Assembly: GCA_035541875.1 (NCBI GenBank)
Contig: DATKML010000005.1
Location: 1 to 64,000, forward strand
Origin: JAJPHI01 sp035541875
Lineage (GTDB): Bacteria > Desulfobacterota > Binatia > Binatales > Binataceae
Reading direction: 5' to 3'
Length of the DNA stretch: 64,000 nucleotides
A program made the translations under genes and the position numbers. Position 1 is the first letter of the stretch, and each line of letters begins with the position of its first letter. Shown one piece after another: positions 42,782-51,477 of this stretch. The notes beneath the pieces were generated by a model. The model ran no database searches and was not told the origin of the DNA. It saw only the letters and a program-made list of their open reading frames with translations.

Positions 42782-43328
42782 TTACGATTCCCCCAACCGC
42801 GTCCGCGCCACCACGATTCTGTGCGTGCGCCATCAGGGCAAGGTCGTGATGGCGGGGGACGGGCAGGTCAGCGTCGGCCAGACGATCATGAAGCGCGGCG
42901 CACGCAAGGTCCGCCGTCTGCACAATGATCGGATTCTCGCCGGTTTCGCCGGATCGACCGCCGACGCACTCACGCTTTTCGACAAGTTCGAGGGCAAGCT
43001 GCAGGAGTTCAACGGGAACCTCCGCCGCGCCGCGGTCGAGATGGCCAAGGATTGGCGCACCGACCGGATTCTGCGACGGCTCGAAGCAATGCTCGTCGTG
43101 GCCGATATAGACAGCACTCTCCTGATCTCGGGCGGCGGCGACGTGATCGAACCGGATGACGGACTGATCGCGATCGGGTCGGGGGGCAACTACGCGCTAT
43201 CAGCGGCGCGCGCTCTGACTCGCTATGCCGCGGATCTCACGGCGCGCCAAATCGCCGAAGACGCGATGACGATCGCCGCCGAGATCTGCGTCTATACAAA
43301 TGATCAGTTCGTGATCGAAGAGCTGTAG
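42762..43328 (+). CDS. hslV: ATP-dependent protease peptidase subunit HslV
   Basis: 188-residue Ntn-hydrolase peptidase that pairs with HslU to degrade misfolded proteins. Starts at GTG 42762, with GAGG in AAAAGAGG about nine bases upstream, within the 3' end of xerC. The mature N-terminal catalytic threonine would be Thr17 in RVRATTILCVRHQGKV, preceded by a 16-residue propeptide; E. coli has only Met. The Gly-rich GDGQVSVGQTIMK and IGSGGNYALSAARAL segments are typical. The gap to hslU is 105 bases, with no convincing promoter. Confidence 0.96.
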   Translation: MPTREPDYDSPNRVRATTILCVRHQGKVVMAGDGQVSVGQTIMKRGARKVRRLHNDRILAGFAGSTADALTLFDKFEGKLQEFNGNLRRAAVEMAKDWRTDRILRRLEAMLVVADIDSTLLISGGGDVIEPDDGLIAIGSGGNYALSAARALTRYAADLTARQIAEDAMTIAAEICVYTNDQFVIEEL

Positions 43329-43433
43329 CTCCTTGATTGGCTCTCTCGCATAAGGCAATTTCATCGTCCCGAGCAGCTCCATCCCTACCTCCAGTAGTTT
43401 TGCTTCGAGGGCGCGCCGGTACAAAATAAGCCT

Positions 43434-44810
43434 ATGGCTGCTCCGCAAGTGATGACCCCGCGGGAGATCGTTTCCGAACTCGACCGCTATATAGTTGGAC
43501 AACACGACGCCAAGCGCGCCGTTGCGATTGCTTTACGTAACCGATGGCGCCGGCAGAATGTCGCGCCAGAACTGCGCGACGAAATCGCGCCCAAGAATAT
43601 CCTCATGATTGGCCCGACCGGTGTCGGCAAGACCGAAATCGCTCGTCGACTCGCCAGGTTGGCCCAGGCTCCTTTCGTGAAGGTCGAGGCCTCGCGTTAC
43701 ACCGAGGTCGGCTATGTCGGCCGCGATGTCGAGTCGATGATCCGCGATCTCGCCGAAATCTCGGTGAAGATGGTCCGTGACGAGGAACGCGAGCGCGTTC
43801 AAGTCAAGGCGCGCGAGGCCGCAGAGGAGCGGCTGCTCGATATCCTCTATCCCACACCCGCCGGACGCAGCCGCCGCGCACCGACGATCGACACCGAGAC
43901 GGATATGGAAGTACCTCCCAGCGATTCCCATCGAGAAACCCGCGAGAAGCTGCGTAAGCTGCTGCGCGACGGCTTCCTCAAGGATCGGGAGGTCGATATT
44001 GAGGTCACGGCGCAGGCCACCCCGATGGTCGAAGTGGTGACGCCGCAAGGGATGGAAGAGATGGGCGCGAGCATGAAGGAGCTCTTCAGCCAAATCATGC
44101 CCAAGAAGTCGCGCCATCGTAAGGTCAAAGTGCCCGAGGCGCTCGAGATTCTCGCACAGGAAGAGGCGGCCAAGCTGGTCGATATGGAGAATGTCGCGCG
44201 CGAGGCGGTGACCCGGGCCGAACAATCGGGAATCGTCTTTATCGACGAGATCGACAAGATTGCCGGGCGGCAATCGGCACAGGGTCCCGATGTATCGCGG
44301 GAGGGCGTCCAGCGCGATCTGCTACCCATCGTCGAAGGTTCAACCGTAAATACCAAGTACGGCGCGGTGCGAACGGACCATATCTTGTTCGTCGCGTCGG
44401 GTGCCTTCCACACCTCGAAGCCGTCGGACCTTATCCCGGAGTTTCAGGGGCGGTTTCCGATTCGCGTCGAGCTGAAAGCCTTGACCAAAGAGGACTTTAT
44501 CCGCATCCTGACGGAGCCCGAAAACGCGCTGTCGAAACAATACGTTGCCCTGCTCGAAACCGAGAAGGTGCGCCTCAGTTTCGGACCCGATGCGATCGCC
44601 GCGTTGGCGGAAATCGCGGCCCAGGTGAATGCGCGTTCGGAGAACATTGGCGCGCGGCGGCTCCATACGGTGCTCGAACGGCTGCTCGAAGAGCTCTCTT
44701 TCAATGCACCGGAATTGGGCGGGCAGACGGTCGAAGTCGACGCTGCGTATGTGCATCAGAGGCTTGATCCGATTCTCAAGAACGAAGATCTCTCGCGCTA
44801 CATCCTGTAG
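43434..44810 (+). CDS. hslU: ATP-dependent protease ATPase subunit HslU
   Basis: 458-residue AAA+ unfoldase. Visible: PREIVSELDRYIVGQHDAKR N-terminus, Walker A GPTGVGKT at residues 60-67, EASRYTEVGYVGRDVESMIRDL, an inserted I domain (about 110-240), Walker B IVFIDEIDKIAG, ALTKEDFIRIL, sensor 2 GARRLHTVLERLLEEL, and a C-terminal DLSRYIL tail that inserts into HslV. The family length fits. argB starts only 27 bases after the stop codon, so arginine synthesis genes are likely co-transcribed with this protease. Confidence 0.97.
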   Translation: MAAPQVMTPREIVSELDRYIVGQHDAKRAVAIALRNRWRRQNVAPELRDEIAPKNILMIGPTGVGKTEIARRLARLAQAPFVKVEASRYTEVGYVGRDVESMIRDLAEISVKMVRDEERERVQVKAREAAEERLLDILYPTPAGRSRRAPTIDTETDMEVPPSDSHRETREKLRKLLRDGFLKDREVDIEVTAQATPMVEVVTPQGMEEMGASMKELFSQIMPKKSRHRKVKVPEALEILAQEEAAKLVDMENVAREAVTRAEQSGIVFIDEIDKIAGRQSAQGPDVSREGVQRDLLPIVEGSTVNTKYGAVRTDHILFVASGAFHTSKPSDLIPEFQGRFPIRVELKALTKEDFIRILTEPENALSKQYVALLETEKVRLSFGPDAIAALAEIAAQVNARSENIGARRLHTVLERLLEELSFNAPELGGQTVEVDAAYVHQRLDPILKNEDLSRYIL

Positions 44811-44837
44811 CTCGTTGGCGATCACCGGAGCATCATC

Positions 44838-45767
44838 TTGAAAGACCTGCTCGAGCGGGCCCAGATCCTTGCCGAAGCGCTGCCTTATATACAGCGCTTT
44901 CGCGGCAAAACCTTCGTTATCAAGTACGGTGGCCATGCGATGCTCACGCCGGAACTGCGCGAGAGCTTCGCGCAGGATATCGTGCTGCTTGAATCGGTCG
45001 GGATCAAAGCGGTGGTCGTGCATGGCGGCGGTCCGCAGATCACGGAACTGATCGAAAAGCTCGGACTCAAATCCAGCTTCGTGCGCGGGATGCGCGTGAC
45101 GGACGAAGCTACGATGGACGCGGCCGAGATGGTTCTGCAGAAGATCAACAAAGAGATCGTCGCGCTGATTTGGCGACAGGGCGGTCGCGCCGTCGGCCTT
45201 TCGGGTAAGGACGGCGATCTGATGGTCGCGCGGAAGTTACTGGTTGAAGTTAAAGGCGACAACGGCAAAACCACCAAGGCCGATATCGGATTGGTTGGCG
45301 AAATCGACCAGGTGAACCCAGCCGGCTTGCGAGCGCTCGAAGAGGCCGGCTTTATTCCGGTGGTTGCGCCGGTCGGCGTCGGGCATGACGGGATGACCTA
45401 TAACGTCAATGCCGACGTGGCTGCCGGAGCGATCGCTGGTGCGCTGAACGCAGAAAAGCTGATATTGCTTACCGACGTCGAGGGGGTCAAAAACTTGGTC
45501 GGCGAATTGCTTCATCAATTGGATGCAGTGCAGGCAAGAAAAATGATAGCCTCGGGCGCAATCGGCGCCGGGATGATCCCCAAGGTCGAATGCTGTCTCG
45601 ACGCGCTGCGGGCAGGAGCATTAAGTGCCCACGTAATCGACGGTCGCGTGCGTCATTCGGTGCTGCTCGAAGTTTTTACCGACGCCGGTATCGGCACCGA
45701 AGTAGTTGAACGCACGGCGCGGCCGGTAGTGAAGGCGCGCCGATCGCAGCCGAGTCGCCAAATCTAA
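44838..45767 (+). CDS. argB: Acetylglutamate kinase
   Basis: 309-residue amino-acid kinase phosphorylating N-acetylglutamate, the second step of arginine synthesis. Markers are TFVIKYGGHAM (Lys and Gly for ATP), VVVHGGGPQITEL, LGLKSSFVRGMRVTDEATM, NVNADVAAGAIAGALNAEKL and GAIGAGMIPKVECCLDAL. It begins with TTG at 44838, preceded by CCGGAG (GGAG, seven bases spacing); no ATG lies near. It is in an arg operon with argD, argF, argG and argH. The arginine-feedback N-terminal helix (LKDLLERAQILAEALPYIQRF) is present. Confidence 0.96.
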   Translation: MKDLLERAQILAEALPYIQRFRGKTFVIKYGGHAMLTPELRESFAQDIVLLESVGIKAVVVHGGGPQITELIEKLGLKSSFVRGMRVTDEATMDAAEMVLQKINKEIVALIWRQGGRAVGLSGKDGDLMVARKLLVEVKGDNGKTTKADIGLVGEIDQVNPAGLRALEEAGFIPVVAPVGVGHDGMTYNVNADVAAGAIAGALNAEKLILLTDVEGVKNLVGELLHQLDAVQARKMIASGAIGAGMIPKVECCLDALRAGALSAHVIDGRVRHSVLLEVFTDAGIGTEVVERTARPVVKARRSQPSRQI

Positions 45768-45784
45768 GAAAGCGGAACTAACCG

Positions 45785-46981
45785 ATGAATAGTGCCGAAA
45801 TTGTAGATCTCGCCCACGCCAATCTTATCAATACCTACGGTTGCATGCCGCTGGCGTTCGATCACGGCAATGGCGTCTATCTGTACGATTCTGACGGCAA
45901 CCGCTATCTCGATTTCTTTTGCGGCTTGGCGGTCACAAGTCTCGGCCACGCCCATCCGCGGATCGTCGGCGCGATTAAGGCGCAGGCGGATAAGTTGACC
46001 CATGCCTGTAATGTTTTCCATACCGAACCGATGGCGAAGTTGGCGGCGCGTATAGGGCATGCATTCGGCGATGGTCGGGTCTTCTTCTGTAACTCAGGCG
46101 CCGAGGCCAACGAGGCCGCGCTGAAGCTCGCCCGGCGTTGGGGGCACGGCAACGGCGGCAAATTCGAATTTATCGCGACGCAGGGCTCCTTCCATGGACG
46201 CACTTTCGCGACGCTGAGTGCGACCGGTCAGGAAAAGTACCACGTAGGATTCATGCCGCTCGTGCCGGGATTCAAGCTAGTGCCTTATGATGATGTCGCC
46301 GCGATCGAAGGGGCGATCACGAATCAAACGGTCGGCGTGATCGTCGAGCCAATTCAGGGTGAAGGTGGTGTCGTAACCCCGAAACCCGACTATCTTGCCC
46401 GACTGCGCGAGGTTTGTGACCGCGCGAAGATCCTCCTGATCGTCGACGAAGTGCAGACCGGGATGGGCCGGACGGGCAAACTCTTCGGCTACCAGCACAG
46501 CGGGATCAAACCCGACGTTATTACTTTGGCCAAGGCACTCGGTGGTGGTGTGCCGATCGGCGCGATGGTCGCGAAGGCAGAGATCGCCTCGGCGCTGACG
46601 CCGGGCACTCACGGATCGACCTTCGGCGGTAATCCGATCGCATGTGCCGCCGCGCTCGGCGTCTTCGATGCGCTCGAGCAGGACGGTGCGATCGCCAATG
46701 CGGCGGAGGTTGGCGGCTATTTGATTTCGCGCCTGCGCGAAATCGCGAAGGATTGTCCCAACGTTCGCGAAGTCCGCGGTGCCGGGATGATTATCGGTGT
46801 CGTGCTGAACCATCCGGTGAAAGCCGTAGTCGATGCTTGTTACGCCGAGCGCCTGGTAGTTAACGGCACGGCTGACAACGTGCTTCGTCTATTGCCACCA
46901 CTTATACTGACTCGCGCCGAGGCCGACGCCGGATTGGCGATTATCGAACGTGCGCTCCGCGCTGCCGCCAAGGCATCCTGA
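45785..46981 (+). CDS. argD: Acetylornithine aminotransferase
   Basis: 398-residue fold-type I PLP aminotransferase forming N-acetylornithine from N-acetylglutamate-semialdehyde, and possibly acting on succinyldiaminopimelate in lysine synthesis. Markers are FFCNSGAEANEAALKLAR, GSFHGRTFATLSATG, the LLIVDEVQTGMGRTGKLFG segment holding the PLP Asp, PDVITLAKALGGGVPIGAM with the Schiff-base Lys at about 250, and HGSTFGGNPIACAAAL. It starts 17 bases after argB and is followed by argF whose start is 16 bases later. Confidence 0.96.
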   Translation: MNSAEIVDLAHANLINTYGCMPLAFDHGNGVYLYDSDGNRYLDFFCGLAVTSLGHAHPRIVGAIKAQADKLTHACNVFHTEPMAKLAARIGHAFGDGRVFFCNSGAEANEAALKLARRWGHGNGGKFEFIATQGSFHGRTFATLSATGQEKYHVGFMPLVPGFKLVPYDDVAAIEGAITNQTVGVIVEPIQGEGGVVTPKPDYLARLREVCDRAKILLIVDEVQTGMGRTGKLFGYQHSGIKPDVITLAKALGGGVPIGAMVAKAEIASALTPGTHGSTFGGNPIACAAALGVFDALEQDGAIANAAEVGGYLISRLREIAKDCPNVREVRGAGMIIGVVLNHPVKAVVDACYAERLVVNGTADNVLRLLPPLILTRAEADAGLAIIERALRAAAKAS

Positions 46982-46997
46982 CCGACGAGAAGGAATC

Positions 46998-47981
46998 ATG
47001 GGCGCTGCCCTCAAGACCCAGCGTAAGCAACTGACAAAGCGAGATTTTCTCGATATGAGTTCGCTCACGCCTGCCGAACTCGATGGGCTGCTGCGACTCG
47101 CCACCCGGCTCAAGGCCGAGGTGAAGACCGGTATCGAGCATCCTTTCCTGCGTGGCAAGACGATGGCGATGATCTTTCAGAAGCCATCGCTGCGTACGCG
47201 AATCACCTTCGAAACCGGGATGGCGCAGCTGGGCGGCCACGCGATCTACCTTGCTCCGCAGGATATCGGGATCGGCGAGCGCGAGTCGGTTAAGGACGTC
47301 GCCCGGAACCTCTCACGATGGGTCGACTTGATCATGATTCGCACGTTTTCGCATACGACGTGCGTCGAACTCGCCAAAGAATCAACCGTGCCGGTGATCA
47401 ACGGCCTGACCGACCTGCTTCATCCGTGTCAGGTACTTGCCGATTTGCTGGCCCTGCGCGAGCGTTTCGGAGAACTCAGCAAGCTCAAGGTTGCGTTCGT
47501 GGGTGATGGCTTCAACCTGGCGCAGAGCTGGATCGAAGCTGCATCCTTGGTGCGATTCGATTTGCGCCTGGCATGTCCGCTGGGCTACGAGCCGGAAAAG
47601 ACCTTCGTCGCGCAGATGCGACGCGAGAAGCTCGGCCTTATCACGCATGATCCGGTCGAGGCAGTCCGCGACGCTGACGTTATCTATACGGACACCTGGA
47701 CCTCGATGGGCCAGGAGGCCGAAGCCACCAAGCGGCGACACGACTTCAAAGCTTTCCAGGTCAATTCGGCGCTACTCAAGGACGCCAAGCGCGACGCGGT
47801 CGTGATGCATTGCCTGCCGGCCCATCGCGGCGAAGAAATTACCGATCAGGTGCTCGACGGCCCGCAATCGATCGTGCTGGAGCAGGCCGAAAACCGCCTC
47901 CACGCTCAAAAAGCCGTGATGATCTGGCTGTCACGTCCCGAGGTTCTGGCCCATCAGGGGCCCTCATCCGTTCAACTCTGA
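46998..47981 (+). CDS. argF: Ornithine carbamoyltransferase
   Basis: 327-residue enzyme making citrulline. Carbamoyl-phosphate loop KPSLRTR at residues 62-68, HPCQ at 142-145, TDTWTSMGQE (the ornithine SMG loop) at 231-240, and HCLPAHRGEE at 271-280. The GDGNN segment usual for the ornithine Asn reads GDGFNLAQSW here: the second Asn is kept, the first is Phe. The ATG at 46998 is chosen because AAGGA lies just upstream; a longer frame to 46950 overlaps argD. Length is normal. Confidence 0.95.
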   Translation: MGAALKTQRKQLTKRDFLDMSSLTPAELDGLLRLATRLKAEVKTGIEHPFLRGKTMAMIFQKPSLRTRITFETGMAQLGGHAIYLAPQDIGIGERESVKDVARNLSRWVDLIMIRTFSHTTCVELAKESTVPVINGLTDLLHPCQVLADLLALRERFGELSKLKVAFVGDGFNLAQSWIEAASLVRFDLRLACPLGYEPEKTFVAQMRREKLGLITHDPVEAVRDADVIYTDTWTSMGQEAEATKRRHDFKAFQVNSALLKDAKRDAVVMHCLPAHRGEEITDQVLDGPQSIVLEQAENRLHAQKAVMIWLSRPEVLAHQGPSSVQL

Positions 47982-47991
47982 TAAGTCTGAG

Positions 47992-49221
47992 ATGACCGCT
48001 TCAAAGACAAAGAAAATTGTTCTCGCCTACTCGGGTGGGCTCGATACCTCCGTCATCCTGCGCTGGATCAGGGACTATTTCGATTGCGAAGTGGTTACCT
48101 ATTGCGCCGATGTCGGTCAGGCCGATGAAACCGAGGGACTCGAGGCCAAGGCCCTCGCGACCGGGGCGAGCAAGCTCTATATCGAAGACCTGCGCGATGA
48201 ATTCGCCAGCGATTTTGTCTTCCCGATGATGCGCGCGAATGCGATCTACGAGGGCTACTACCTGCTCGGCACCTCGATCGCCCGCCCGGTAATCGCGAAG
48301 AAGCAGGTCGAAATCGCGCTGCGCGAAGGCGCCGACGCGGTCGCTCACGGCGCTACGGGCAAAGGCAACGATCAGGTACGCTTCGAGCTGACTTTCGCGC
48401 GACTCGCGCCTGAGTTGAAGATTATAGCCCCCTGGCGGATGGCCGATTGGCCGTTCAACGGGCGCGCCGATATGATCGCTTACGCCTCCGAGAAAAAGAT
48501 TCCCGTTCCGGTAACGGCGGAAAAGCCCTACTCGATGGATCGGAATCTGGTACATATCAGCTACGAAGGCGGCGTGCTGGAAGATCCCTGGCGCGAGCCC
48601 TACGAAGATATGTTCCGGCTGACGGTCTCGCCGGAGAAGGCTCCCGATCAAGCTGAATATGTCGAGGTCGAGTACGATCGGGGTAATCCGGTCGCGATTA
48701 ACGGCGAACGGCTATCACCCGTGCGCCTAATCGAGCGCGCCAACGAAATCGGCGGACGCCACGGTATCGGCCGGGTCGATCTGGTTGAGAATCGGTACGT
48801 CGGAATCAAATCGCGCGGCGTGTATGAGACGCCGGGGGTCACACTCCTGCTGCACGCTCATCGGGCGGTAGAGCAGCTGACGCTCGATCGCGAAGTGATG
48901 CATCTGCGCGACGGACTTATCCCGCGGTACGCCGAATTCGTGTACAATGGCCACTGGTTCACTCCTGAACGCGAGGCGCTGCAGGCGTTGATCGACGACG
49001 CGCAGAGAAATGTGACCGGCACAGCCCGTCTCAAGCTGTATAAAGGCAACGCATGGATTGCCGGGCGCCGCTCGGACAACTCCCTGTATGACCCGACGAT
49101 CGCGAGCTTCGAAGAAGCCGGTGGTTATCAGCAGGCTGACGCCGAGGGCTTCATCCGGCTGGGCAGTTTGCGCCTGCGCGCGTTGGCCCGGATCGATCAG
49201 CGGAATAAGCGGAGATCGTAG
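47992..49221 (+). CDS. argG: Argininosuccinate synthase
   Basis: 409-residue ATP-dependent enzyme joining citrulline and aspartate. The P-loop is IVLAYSGGLDTSVILRW (residues 9-25, with the PP-motif SGGLDTS), GATGKGNDQVRFEL binds citrulline and aspartate, and the C-terminus contains GRRSDNSLYDPTIASFE. Starts ten bases after argF. The stop codon overlaps a potential Shine-Dalgarno sequence (TAGGAAAC) for the small zinc-ribbon gene that follows. Confidence 0.97.
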   Translation: MTASKTKKIVLAYSGGLDTSVILRWIRDYFDCEVVTYCADVGQADETEGLEAKALATGASKLYIEDLRDEFASDFVFPMMRANAIYEGYYLLGTSIARPVIAKKQVEIALREGADAVAHGATGKGNDQVRFELTFARLAPELKIIAPWRMADWPFNGRADMIAYASEKKIPVPVTAEKPYSMDRNLVHISYEGGVLEDPWREPYEDMFRLTVSPEKAPDQAEYVEVEYDRGNPVAINGERLSPVRLIERANEIGGRHGIGRVDLVENRYVGIKSRGVYETPGVTLLLHAHRAVEQLTLDREVMHLRDGLIPRYAEFVYNGHWFTPEREALQALIDDAQRNVTGTARLKLYKGNAWIAGRRSDNSLYDPTIASFEEAGGYQQADAEGFIRLGSLRLRALARIDQRNKRRS

Positions 49222-49232
49222 GAAACAAGATC

Positions 49233-49409
49233 GTGGGCAAGGTGCTTCAATTCAGACCGCCGCGTCCCACGCCAAAACTGGTTCCGCGTACGCGGTCTGG
49301 CGATTGCCCCAAGTGCAATCACAAACTCGATGTGCACGTGACGCACCCTAATGGATCGCTGAGCTGCGCTGCCCGCGGATGCCTTTGCCATACGCCCCCT
49401 ACACGTTAG
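49233..49409 (+). CDS. Small zinc-ribbon protein inserted in the arg operon
   Basis: 58-residue protein starting at GTG 49233, reading MGKVLQFRPPRPTPKLVPRT then RSGDCPKCNHKLDVHVT and a C-terminal SCAARGCLCHTPPTR. Four cysteines in a CPKC pair and a CxxxxC(xC) group suggest a zinc ribbon. AGGA at 49220-49223 gives nine bases of spacing, overlapping the argG stop. It is too short for most gene finders. I do not recognise a family. It may be cotranscribed with argG and argH, which continue in the same direction after it. Confidence 0.5.
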   Translation: MGKVLQFRPPRPTPKLVPRTRSGDCPKCNHKLDVHVTHPNGSLSCAARGCLCHTPPTR

Positions 49410-49463
49410 AACCGCAACGCTTGTAGCACCTGCAGGTTTCCGGCAACCTTTTCCTCTCTACTT

Positions 49464-50873
49464 ATGAAAGCAAGCCGTTCAGGCGCGCCGGAGGCTACCA
49501 ACCTACTCCGGGGGCGATTCAAAAAGGGCCGACTACCTGAAGTCGAGAGCTTTACCGCGTCGCTCCCGTTTGATAGGCGGCTCTATCGCCACGATATCCG
49601 CGGCTCGATCGCCCACGCGCGGATGCTCGGCGCGATCAAACTGCTGAGCCCGCGAGAAGTCAGCGCAATAACGGCAGGCTTGCGCGCTATCGAGCGCGAG
49701 ATCGATCAAGGAGCGTTCAATTTTGTCCTCTCCGATGAGGATATTCATCTCGCAATCGAACGCCGTCTGACCGAAAAGATCGGCGCGCCGGGCCAGAAGC
49801 TCCATACCGGTCGTTCGCGCAATGACCAGGTCGCGCTGGATTTGCGGCTCTATCTTCGCGACGAGATCGCAGAGGTTCTTCGCCTCATCGAGTGCTTGCG
49901 TCAAAGCCTGATTGCGGTGGCCGCGGCCCACGCTGAGACTGTGATGCCCGGCTATACCCATCTGCAACGCGCGCAGCCTGTGACGCTGGCGCATCATCTG
50001 ATCGCTTACGTCGAGATGTTCGGGCGTGATTACGAGCGCTTCGAACAAACGCTGCATCGCACGGACGTGATGCCGTTGGGAGCGGGCGCCCTGGCGGGCA
50101 GCACGCTGCCGCTGGATCGGCATCTCGTGGCCCGCGAACTGGGTTTCAGCCGTATCGCGGAAAACAGCATGGATGCGGTCGCAGATCGCGATTTCGTGCT
50201 CGATTTTCTCAGCGCCTCGGCGATTCTCGCGATCCATTTTTCGCGGATGGCCGAAGAGATTATCCTCTGGACGACTGCCGAGTTCGGCTTCGCCGATCTG
50301 CCCGATGAGTTCGCGACCGGCAGCTCGATGATGCCGCAGAAAAAGAATCCCGATCTGCTCGAATTGATTCGCGGCAAGACCGGGCGCGTGGTCGGCGCCC
50401 TGATGGCGATGCTGACGATCCTGAAAGGGCTGCCGCTAACCTACAACTCGGACCTCCAAGAAGATAAAGAGCGGGTCTTCGACGTTGTCGATACCATCAA
50501 GCCGGTCCTCTCCCTGCTCTCTCAATTCTGGCCGCAACTGGCCTTCAAGCCCGATGTAATGCGAGCAGGCGCGGGCGGCTTCGCCTTGGCTACGGACCTT
50601 GCCGAATACCTGGTCTCGCGCGGGGTGCCATTTCGCGAGGCTCACGAGATCGTCGGTTCGTTGGTACGCGACACAATCGCTCGTGGTCTGGCCATCACAG
50701 ATCTGACGCTCGAAGATTTACGCCGCTATTCGCCGAAGTTCGGTACCGACGCCCTTGCCGCGCTCTCGGTCGATAGGTCATTGGAGGCACGCGCATTACC
50801 CGGTGGTCCCGCGCCCAAACTGGTTCGGACCCGGCTGCGCCGTTTGCGCAAAGAGCGAGGCCCTAAACGATGA
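49464..50873 (+). CDS. argH: Argininosuccinate lyase
   Basis: 469-residue fumarase/aspartase-superfamily enzyme cleaving argininosuccinate to arginine and fumarate. KLHTGRSRNDQVALDLRLY (about 112-130), TVMPGYTHLQRAQPVTLAHH (catalytic His region), the GSSMMPQKKNP signature (286-296, catalytic Ser), and LTYNSDLQEDKERVF are intact. The N-terminus LLRGRFKKGR lacks the more usual LWGGRF form (LLRGRF), a small variation. It overlaps the lipoprotein gene by four bases (ATGA). Confidence 0.97.
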   Translation: MKASRSGAPEATNLLRGRFKKGRLPEVESFTASLPFDRRLYRHDIRGSIAHARMLGAIKLLSPREVSAITAGLRAIEREIDQGAFNFVLSDEDIHLAIERRLTEKIGAPGQKLHTGRSRNDQVALDLRLYLRDEIAEVLRLIECLRQSLIAVAAAHAETVMPGYTHLQRAQPVTLAHHLIAYVEMFGRDYERFEQTLHRTDVMPLGAGALAGSTLPLDRHLVARELGFSRIAENSMDAVADRDFVLDFLSASAILAIHFSRMAEEIILWTTAEFGFADLPDEFATGSSMMPQKKNPDLLELIRGKTGRVVGALMAMLTILKGLPLTYNSDLQEDKERVFDVVDTIKPVLSLLSQFWPQLAFKPDVMRAGAGGFALATDLAEYLVSRGVPFREAHEIVGSLVRDTIARGLAITDLTLEDLRRYSPKFGTDALAALSVDRSLEARALPGGPAPKLVRTRLRRLRKERGPKR

Positions 50874-51376
50874 AGCTACTGCGATCTAAATCATGGCGTC
50901 TTGCGTTGGCGACCGGTGTGCTCCTGTCCGCCACGGGGTGCGGCGTTAAAAGCGCCCCACAGGCGCCCGAGCTGGTGCGCCCTGCCCCGATAACTGACCT
51001 TACCGCCGCCGCCGATAGCCATGGGATCAAGCTGACGTGGGCACGACCGACCCATTACACGGGTGGCCATACGATGCGCGATCTGGGCGGATTCGTCGTG
51101 ATGCGCGGCACCGGGGCCAACGGGGAACTTCTGCCGCTGGTCGTATTGCCGGTAACCGATCAGGAGCGATTCTCGGTCGAACGCGAGTTCAGCTATATCG
51201 ACACCGAAACCACGATCGGCAGCCTCTATCGGTACGAGATCCTCTCGCGCACTACAGACGGATACAGCAGCCCGCCTTCGAACGAGGTGGCCTTCACACG
51301 GAGCAAACCGGCCCCGCCACCCAATCCCGATACCTTCAAGCTTCCCTCGACCACGCCGCAAGCGGCCGGTAGCTGA
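50870..51376 (+). CDS. LptM-like lipoprotein with fibronectin type III-like domain
   Basis: 168-residue protein with a lipoprotein signal: basic RSKSWR, hydrophobic LALATGVLLSA, lipobox SATGC at about residues 20-24. The sequence after the Cys, GVKSAPQAP, resembles the small LptM/YifL motif CGxKGPLxxP. The rest (about 40-150) reads as one Ig/Fn3-like domain (TDLTAAADSHGIKLTWARP, YRYEILSRTTDGYSS, a PSNEVAF strand). Its position between argH and lysA fits small lipoproteins next to lysA/dapF in other genomes (yifL near dapF in E. coli). Whether it helps LPS assembly (LptD maturation) is inference. Confidence 0.7.
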   Translation: MKLLRSKSWRLALATGVLLSATGCGVKSAPQAPELVRPAPITDLTAAADSHGIKLTWARPTHYTGGHTMRDLGGFVVMRGTGANGELLPLVVLPVTDQERFSVEREFSYIDTETTIGSLYRYEILSRTTDGYSSPPSNEVAFTRSKPAPPPNPDTFKLPSTTPQAAGS

Positions 51377-51477
51377 GTCCGCATCGTCGAGATTCGAGGA
51401 CTGTTTGGGGCGCGAATCGCCCTGTGGTAAAAATGCGCTACGGCTGTCTACATGACTGCCGCGATCGATACATACGA

